The notes under the pieces are model-generated. The model did not search any database. It saw nothing but the letters and a program-made list of their open reading frames with translations, and was not told the DNA's origin. 11,087 nt of DNA from Anaerolineaceae bacterium. Lineage in GTDB: Bacteria; Chloroflexota; Anaerolineae; Anaerolineales; Anaerolineaceae. Made by a program: the position numbers and the translations under genes. Location of the stretch: NCBI GenBank assembly GCA_014860845.1, contig JACZIY010000399.1, positions 1-11,087 on the forward strand, given 5' to 3'. Positions 6,309 through 11,087 of the stretch are shown here, in pieces (the stretch's first letter is position 1; the number at the start of each line of letters is the position of its first letter).

Positions 6309-7682
6309 ATGGCATCCAAACATAAAAAAACATCCATTAATAAACGATATAACAAAATATTTGTTTATTTTTTATTTTATATTCTAATTGTGGTTGCAGG
6401 AATTAGCATAAACGGGGATTTCCAATCGAATTTTGGATTTGGATTTCTAGTATTATTAATTTTTTTATTAAGTTTGGTGGCTTTTTTAATATTCTTCGGT
6501 CAGTTTATTTTACCGGTCTTAAATCTTCCGGAAAGGATAAAAGCAGTCCAACGATTGTTCTTATATCTCCTTGGAGATCACGGACCTGCATTTTTTATTG
6601 AGAATGGCGAACTACGAGAAAGAAGAATTGATCGATCAAAGAATGGTCCGGGTGTAATTATTTTAGACACTGCCAGTGCTGCGGTTTTACGAACCCCAGT
6701 GAAATACAAAGGAGCCATAGGACCAGGAATAGCATTTACAGAGCGAAATGACATCATAGCAGGGATTGTGGATTTACACATTCAATCCCAGAGCATTGGT
6801 CCAAGACAGGAAGAAGATCCATTTGCCCCACTTCAAAAAGGGGAATCAAATGCTTCATATGAAGCAAGAATGACTAGAAAAAACGAGACACTCGCTGTGA
6901 CAAGAGATGGAATACAGGTTTGTGTCAATCTGTCAGTACGATTCAAATTAGATGCAAAACCAGGTGAAGGCAATTCAGCATATGGTTACAATCCCACTTC
7001 AGTAGAAAAAGCCATCATAGGCCAAAGTATCAACTTTGAAAAACCTGATGATAATCCAGATAGAATAACCAGTTGGAAATGGTACCCTGTCAATTTAATA
7101 ATCGATATATTTCGTGAATACATATCAAAATATACCCTGAACGAAATATTTCCTTTAACAAAATCAGAAATCAACCAGCTAGATATAATTTCTAATCAAA
7201 TTAAGCTAAGACTTACACAATCCCATTATTACCAAATTGATAGCTATGGAAAAGAATTAAATGAAACTGTGTTCAGTAAAGAATTTGATTTATTAAAGAA
7301 ACGAGGTATTAAGTTTATTGATTTGTCCATAACCAACCTGCGATTCCCATATCAAATTGAAGAGGAATTGCAAACTCGCTGGAGGACATCTTGGTTGGAT
7401 GTGGCAAACAGAGAGAAGAAATTTGTAGAGCACGAACAAGCTATCCAATCACTTTCGGGTCAAGACCAGGCATTAATGGATTACGCGTATGGAACTTCAA
7501 AATACCTGGGTTCATATCCAGGAACAGTTGATTTAGCTTCTAAAGAAATCTTAATCTCTCTTCTTAAGGGAAATCTGGATACAATCTCACAAGATCCAGA
7601 ATTATCCTCCTTCTTAAGTAATGAATATAAGGATATTTCAGAATTAATTGAATGGGTAAGATCTCAAGGAGATCTTTCATGA
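6309..7682 (+). CDS. Membrane-anchored SPFH/Band 7-like protein (first of a tandem pair)
   Basis: A 457-residue protein. A Lys/Arg-rich N-terminus (4-16) is followed by two hydrophobic segments (about 17-34 and 43-68). By the positive-inside rule this places the rest in the cytoplasm. The soluble part looks like a Band 7 (stomatin/flotillin-type) domain from about 112 to 370: NGPGVIILDTASAAVLRT (112-129), LAVTRDGIQVCVNLSVRFKL (195-214), then RGIKFIDLSITNLRFPYQIE (332-351) leading into a helix with EELQTRWRTSWLDVANRE (352-369). Such proteins build oligomeric membrane scaffolds; the client here is unknown. The ATG has no ribosome site and the nearest upstream in-frame stop (6291) leaves no other common start. 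Its stop overlaps the next start. The domain call is by pattern, with moderate certainty. Confidence 0.7.
   Translation: MASKHKKTSINKRYNKIFVYFLFYILIVVAGISINGDFQSNFGFGFLVLLIFLLSLVAFLIFFGQFILPVLNLPERIKAVQRLFLYLLGDHGPAFFIENGELRERRIDRSKNGPGVIILDTASAAVLRTPVKYKGAIGPGIAFTERNDIIAGIVDLHIQSQSIGPRQEEDPFAPLQKGESNASYEARMTRKNETLAVTRDGIQVCVNLSVRFKLDAKPGEGNSAYGYNPTSVEKAIIGQSINFEKPDDNPDRITSWKWYPVNLIIDIFREYISKYTLNEIFPLTKSEINQLDIISNQIKLRLTQSHYYQIDSYGKELNETVFSKEFDLLKKRGIKFIDLSITNLRFPYQIEEELQTRWRTSWLDVANREKKFVEHEQAIQSLSGQDQALMDYAYGTSKYLGSYPGTVDLASKEILISLLKGNLDTISQDPELSSFLSNEYKDISELIEWVRSQGDLS
7666..7671 (+). promoter_or_regulatory. Ribosome binding site of the second SPFH gene
   Basis: AAGGAG seven bases before the ATG at 7679. 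It lies inside the end of the preceding gene and picks this ATG over the in-frame ATG at 7652, which has no such site. Confidence 0.8.
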
Positions 7683-9346
7683 AGCAGAATTCAAATCTCG
7701 AATTAAATTTCGAAAGGTCATCAAACATATTTTTAAATTTTTTGGATTCGTTAATTAATTCGGTTTTTTCTACCAGTTCAAAAGCTGGTAATGTTCGATC
7801 TGCATTTCTCCAAATACTTTTTATTCTCACTTGGTTAATTTGTGCTTTTACATTTCATCAACCTGGAGAAATAGATTACTCATGGCTTGATTTTTTATAC
7901 GCAATTCCATACCCGATTATTTCAACCATAGTTAATATGATAGAACTTTTCTTAGCGTGGGACGTGTTAATTGTCATGTTTTCAATTTTTATGGGGTATC
8001 ATATTGCCGCCAATTTAGCATCAATCTATCTGGCTGATATTTTTGATATTAAAGATATTGAAATTTCAGAAAAATATATCAAGCAATCTGCCTTTTCATT
8101 CCCTGTTTTTTATCAAATTCATATTGAGAATGCCCAGGTCAGATCAGAAGATCAAATATCACCAATATTTAGAATTGGCGGTCCAGGGAAAGTACTGATC
8201 AATCTTGAAAATGCTGTCGTTTTTGAAAAAATAAATGGATCACCAAGAATCGTTGGTCCGACGATAGAAAAACCAGTCGAGTTGGAAAGCTTCGAAAGAA
8301 TTCGGAAAATCATTGATTTAAGAGATCAAACAGCTAAATTGGATATATCAGCGAGAACTTTGGATGGAATCCCAATAGAAATTAAAGATATTCGAATAAT
8401 CTTTAGTGTTTTCCGTAATTCGAACCAGGTATCAATTGCCAAACCTTATCCATTTAATGAAGATTCAATTTACTGGCTGGTGTATCAGCAAGGACCTGGT
8501 CCCTGGACAACATCATTAATTGAAATGGTAAGAACAGAATTAACAAATTACATAAACCATCACTTATTGAGCGAGTTGTTGTCCTCTGCTGGCGCGCCAG
8601 AAATTAATTTACAATTACAAAATCAAAATAAGATTGCCAAGAAAATTAGAAAAAATTGGGCTCATACCAGAAGATACAAAGTTAATCGTTTGTTTATAAG
8701 AAAACATAAACTTGATTCTCCAAATCACAAACCAATTTATTACAAAAAAACATTTGCAAAGAATAAGCGGTTTTCCAAATTATTTATCAATAAAGGTGGC
8801 AATTTTACGGAATTTATTCCAAGAACTGCATTATCCAATCTTTTTTATGAAAATCTAACCAGTTCATTCCAAAGTAAAGCCCAAAAGTATGGGATGAGAC
8901 TTGAATGGATCAATGTTGGCACCTGGCATTCGTCCTCCAAAATTGTGCCTGAACAATATATAAAAGCTTGGAAAATGTCCAGCGAAAATGCCCTGAAACT
9001 TAACCCAAAAGTGCTCTCTGGCATTTTTAACCTACAAAGAAAACAAAATTTAGCAAAAAATATTCAGATCACGCCAATCATTTCATTTATCCACAAGAAA
9101 GAAAATTTCAAATCAAATACGGAAATAGTTAATGAATTAATCAACGAATACAGTGCAAAAATATGGAGTGCCAGGGATTTATATTTGAAGAAGAAAGGAA
9201 GAGTTCCTGTTCAAATCGAGAGAACTTTATCGCATATCCGCAAACATCAAATAAGTGTGTTGAAAGAACAGGCAATTTTCTTAGGAGATTCTGAAATCCG
9301 CGGCATGGAAGATGATGGGGAAAACCAAGAAACAAATCATTTATAA
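7679..9346 (+). CDS. Second SPFH/Band 7-like membrane protein with lysine-rich insertion
   Basis: A 555-residue protein translated from an ATGA overlap with the previous gene, so coupled to it. Hydrophobic segments lie near 42-60, 72-92 and 94-118; whether two or three cross the membrane is unclear. The soluble part parallels the upstream protein: GGPGKVLINLENAVVFE (167-183), LRDQTAKLDISARTLDG (214-230), IKDIRIIFSV (235-244), and later KYGMRLEWINVGTW (403-416) before a helix (424-440). These are Band 7-style elements, but the sequence is divergent. Between the halves lies a strongly basic stretch (about 318-372) with many Lys and Arg. A second GPGP occurs at 272-275. The C-terminus (485-555) looks helical and charged. 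It is distantly paralogous to its neighbour, so a hetero-oligomer is a fair inference. Confidence 0.6.
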   Translation: MKQNSNLELNFERSSNIFLNFLDSLINSVFSTSSKAGNVRSAFLQILFILTWLICAFTFHQPGEIDYSWLDFLYAIPYPIISTIVNMIELFLAWDVLIVMFSIFMGYHIAANLASIYLADIFDIKDIEISEKYIKQSAFSFPVFYQIHIENAQVRSEDQISPIFRIGGPGKVLINLENAVVFEKINGSPRIVGPTIEKPVELESFERIRKIIDLRDQTAKLDISARTLDGIPIEIKDIRIIFSVFRNSNQVSIAKPYPFNEDSIYWLVYQQGPGPWTTSLIEMVRTELTNYINHHLLSELLSSAGAPEINLQLQNQNKIAKKIRKNWAHTRRYKVNRLFIRKHKLDSPNHKPIYYKKTFAKNKRFSKLFINKGGNFTEFIPRTALSNLFYENLTSSFQSKAQKYGMRLEWINVGTWHSSSKIVPEQYIKAWKMSSENALKLNPKVLSGIFNLQRKQNLAKNIQITPIISFIHKKENFKSNTEIVNELINEYSAKIWSARDLYLKKKGRVPVQIERTLSHIRKHQISVLKEQAIFLGDSEIRGMEDDGENQETNHL

Positions 9347-9368
9347 AAATTCATAAAAGAATTTTTTT
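9345..9368. terminator. Weak AT-rich hairpin between converging genes
   Basis: AAAAATTC (9345-9352), a six-base loop and GAATTTTT (9359-9366), followed by more T. It fills the 20-base gap between the stops of the second SPFH gene and the TPT protein, and has an A-run and T-run for both directions. The stem has only one G-C pair, so strength is doubtful. Confidence 0.4.
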
Positions 9369-10362
9369 ACTTCGTAGGAGTCTGTGATGGCCACCTGGTA
9401 TCTGTTGGTCTTGGTGTTCGGGTTGCAGAAGGTGTAAACGTTCTGGTTGGTGTATTAGTAATTGTGGGAGTGCGTGTGTTAGTTGGAGTAATTGTCGGTG
9501 TTCTTGTAATGCTTGGAGTAAACGTAGGTAAAGGCGTCCTTGAAGATGTTGGTGTAAATGTTCTTGTAATGGTAGCCGTTGAAGTTTGTGAAGGAGTATT
9601 AGTCGGGGGATTTCCAATAATCGCAAATCGTCCAGAAGTTTTCCAGGTAGGACCTACAAATAACTGTACTTCGTAAAAACCAGGTTGCCATTCAGATGCC
9701 TCTTGGGTACATTCAGAGTATCCGTAACCTCCAGTACCACCATTCCATGGAACAGTTTCATAACATAACATAGCCATATCGCTGAGGCGATACCAAATCG
9801 ATGTCCACTGGCTACCTGGAATCATATCAACATAACTATAAGTGGCGTACATGATAGATATTGGATGATCAAATTCTTCTGAAGGATTGATAGGTTGTAT
9901 GTTCTCATCAATACTTTTGGAAAAAACAATCGGACTGAACAAAGCATCAGGATTTGGAAATACTGTGCTTTCAAATAACGCCTCTATTGTCTCTGGGATT
10001 GATGGTGTTGGACTGATAGCAGGTGTAAAGGTAATCGTTGGAGAAAGAGTAATGGTCGGTGATAAAGTGATGGTTGGTGTCATTGTAATTGTTGGAGTGA
10101 GTGTGATTGTCGGGGACGGTGGAAAAATTAAATATATTGCGGGTTCGGCAAACCTATTAAAAAAGAATGCAGAAAATCCAAAAACAACACCAACAAACAA
10201 AAAGCGGACTGCTTTCCACTGCATTTTTACTCGTTTCTGATAGAAAGGCATTTTCTGGGCAAGTTTGTAATTTTTCACCATTAACCACAAACTTGATAAA
10301 ATACCTAGGAGCGCTAAGAAAAAAGCGGTTTGAACTGCTGTTTTAATGTCTAAATTAAACAT
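9367..10362 (-). CDS. Two-TM surface protein with Thr-Pro linker, extracytoplasmic domain and Thr-Pro-Arg tail
   Basis: No function is recognised. The 331 residues comprise a TM segment (about 9-29), a very basic loop (30-50), a second TM segment (51-68), a linker of six-residue PTITxT/S repeats (84-120), a globular region (about 125-250) and a Thr/Pro tail with regularly spaced Arg (252-331). The basic loop should be cytoplasmic, putting both ends outside. The globular part has aromatic-rich beta-type sequence such as WTSIWYRLSD (186-195), WQPGFYEVQLFVGPTW (225-240) and SGRFAIIG (243-250). Its two cysteines (C200, C218) could form a disulfide. Thr-Pro linkers of this kind are frequent in Anaerolineae surface proteins. 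The ATG has GAAGG about ten bases upstream. It is divergent from the kinase gene and may act with it as an outside sensor; that is inference. Confidence 0.8.
   Translation of the reverse strand: MFNLDIKTAVQTAFFLALLGILSSLWLMVKNYKLAQKMPFYQKRVKMQWKAVRFLFVGVVFGFSAFFFNRFAEPAIYLIFPPSPTITLTPTITMTPTITLSPTITLSPTITFTPAISPTPSIPETIEALFESTVFPNPDALFSPIVFSKSIDENIQPINPSEEFDHPISIMYATYSYVDMIPGSQWTSIWYRLSDMAMLCYETVPWNGGTGGYGYSECTQEASEWQPGFYEVQLFVGPTWKTSGRFAIIGNPPTNTPSQTSTATITRTFTPTSSRTPLPTFTPSITRTPTITPTNTRTPTITNTPTRTFTPSATRTPRPTDTRWPSQTPTK
9370..9609 (-). repeat. Repeat-rich DNA coding the C-terminal Thr-Pro-Arg tail
   Basis: Imperfect tandem units coding for TPTxTxTR-like blocks (residues 252-331). On the plus strand it shows as G/T-rich recurring GTTGGTGT and GTAATxxTxGG-like words. 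Arg recurs about every ten residues (R267, R275, R287, R297, R307, R315, R323). Confidence 0.75.
10003..10113 (-). repeat. 18-bp tandem repeats coding the PTITxT/S linker
   Basis: About six imperfect 18-base units coding for PTIT followed by L/M/F and T/S (residues 84-120). The protein repeat is nearly exact while codons vary. Unlike the C-terminal tail, this tract has no Arg. Confidence 0.8.
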
Positions 10363-10389
10363 TTAATTAATACCTTCATAGATTGGATT

Positions 10390-10419
10390 ATTATACCCTG
10401 AGGCCTATACCCAAAGCAA
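10390..10419 (-). promoter_or_regulatory. Possible promoter of the TPT surface protein
   Basis: A perfect TATAAT on the minus strand (10390-10395) with a weak TTGCTT (10414-10419) 18 bases upstream. The start point would be near 10383, giving a leader of about 20 bases. Confidence 0.45.
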
Positions 10420-10435
10420 AATCTCTAAAAAACAA

Positions 10436-10441
10436 TATAAT
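10436..10441 (+). promoter_or_regulatory. -10 box of the kinase gene
   Basis: A perfect TATAAT whose expected start point (about 10448) lies 26 bases before the ATG. No good -35 box is seen at 17-18 bases, so it may need an activator. It faces away from the promoter at 10390-10419 in the shared intergenic region. Confidence 0.45.
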
Positions 10442-10473
10442 CAAATAAGTCGTCAAGATAAGGTAAATTTTCA

Positions 10474-11087
10474 ATGCCACTTCAAATAGACAGTTTCATT
10501 CAAGAAAGATATCGAATAAAGAAAATACTTGGCCAAGGTGGAATGGGTTCGGTATATATGGCTATTGATGAGAATATTCATATTCCAGTTGCCATAAAAG
10601 AAAATCTTGTTTTATCTGAAAATTATTCCACACAATTTAAAAATGAAGCGGTTATTCTAGCAGGACTTCGACATCCAAACCTCCCCAGGGTTAGTGATTA
10701 TTTCTATTTGCCAGGCCAGGGGCAATATTTAGTTATGGATTATATTGATGGCGAAGATTTAAGAGAAAGAATCGAACGAGAAGAAAAATTACCTGAAAAA
10801 GATGTAATAATTATTGGTTTGATGATTTGTGATGCTTTGATGTATTTGCACAATCTATCACCTAAAGTAATTCATAGAGACATCAAACCTGGCAATATTA
10901 GGATTACACCTGAAGGAAATGTGATCCTGGTTGATTTTGGCTTGGTAAAAGTTTTTGATTTAAATCAACAAACAGCAACTGGTGCAAGAGCTATGACACC
11001 GGGATATTCTCCACCAGAACAATATGGTCGGGGACCAACAGATGAACGAACTGATATTTATTCATTAGGAGCAACTTTATATGCAGC
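10474..11087 (+). CDS. Serine/threonine protein kinase, PknB-like, C-terminus outside window
   Basis: A Hanks-type kinase domain begins almost at the N-terminus; 204 complete codons are visible and the frame runs off the window. The catalytic features are intact: glycine loop GQGGMGSVY (20-28), VAIKE with K42, helix-C Glu E58, catalytic loop HRDIKPGNI with D136, VDFG with D154, and the activation-segment end TPGYSPPEQYG (175-185), then DIYSLGATLYA (194-204). It should phosphorylate Ser/Thr on proteins in the cytoplasm. Whether a TM segment and sensor domain follow cannot be seen. The ATG is supported by AAGG at 10460-10463 and an in-frame stop just upstream (10459). It is divergent from the TPT surface protein. 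The PGYSPPEQYG form is common in Chloroflexota kinases. Confidence 0.95.
   Translation, partial: MPLQIDSFIQERYRIKKILGQGGMGSVYMAIDENIHIPVAIKENLVLSENYSTQFKNEAVILAGLRHPNLPRVSDYFYLPGQGQYLVMDYIDGEDLRERIEREEKLPEKDVIIIGLMICDALMYLHNLSPKVIHRDIKPGNIRITPEGNVILVDFGLVKVFDLNQQTATGARAMTPGYSPPEQYGRGPTDERTDIYSLGATLYA

Noticed and set aside
7652..7678. Earlier ATG for the second SPFH gene
   Set aside because: No ribosome site precedes it, whereas the ATG at 7679 has AAGGAG and the classical ATGA overlap.
7564..7830. Minus-strand open frame of 88 codons across the SPFH gene junction
   Set aside because: It is a shadow of two well-supported genes on the other strand and has no recognisable domain.
9351..9676. 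Open frames opposite to or out of frame with the TPT tail, rich in Leu/Gln or Gly/Val
   Set aside because: They are by-products of the Thr-Pro repeat DNA read in other frames; their repetitive composition mirrors the repeats.
9370..10113. CRISPR-like array suggested by short recurring words
   Set aside because: The repeats are imperfect, in frame, without unique spacers, and code for Thr-Pro protein repeats.
9887..10240. Plus-strand 117-codon frame opposite the TPT linker
   Set aside because: Valine-rich repeats are the complement of the PTIT codons, and the minus-strand gene has a start, ribosome site and domain plan.

Overview
The DNA is AT-rich and encodes a mixture of housekeeping and membrane genes with no sign of mobile elements, RNA genes or CRISPR. 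Several traits point to a low-GC member of the Chloroflexota, most likely class Anaerolineae. These are long Thr-Pro 'TPT' linkers in a membrane-anchored surface protein, a bacterial Ser/Thr kinase with a PGYSPPEQYG activation segment, and a MoeA fused to a periplasmic-binding-protein-like domain. The assignment is inferred from gene style and not from any marker gene.

Region 1 (1-533): a plus-strand Rrf2-family regulator with an iron-sulfur-type Cys cluster. It is separated from the convergent genes by a perfect palindromic terminator that can work in both directions.

Region 2 (534-5110, minus strand): a tight four-gene operon, read in the order divergent UbiA-like membrane protein, moeA, moeA-PBP fusion, bcp-type peroxiredoxin. 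Gaps are 2, 10 and 23 nt, and a good sigma70-like promoter lies just upstream. The two MoeA-type proteins would catalyse metal insertion into molybdopterin. The UbiA-like protein has lost most of the Asp residues normally needed for prenyl diphosphate binding. The peroxiredoxin gives thiol-based peroxide defence.

Region 3 (5111-6308): a monofunctional proline dehydrogenase on the minus strand with its own promoter (perfect TTGACA), followed by a 134-nt gap before the operon of region 2.

Region 4 (6309-11087): a membrane/signalling group. Two translationally coupled SPFH (Band 7)-like membrane proteins lie on the plus strand. A two-TM protein with TPT linker, extracytoplasmic domain and TPT tail converges on them. 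Divergent from the last is a Ser/Thr protein kinase that runs off the window. The TPT protein and the kinase share a 111-nt intergenic region with a perfect TATAAT on each strand. This group is the least explained part of the window and the best candidate for an undescribed system, possibly a membrane-microdomain scaffold combined with kinase signalling; that link is inference from gene proximity only.
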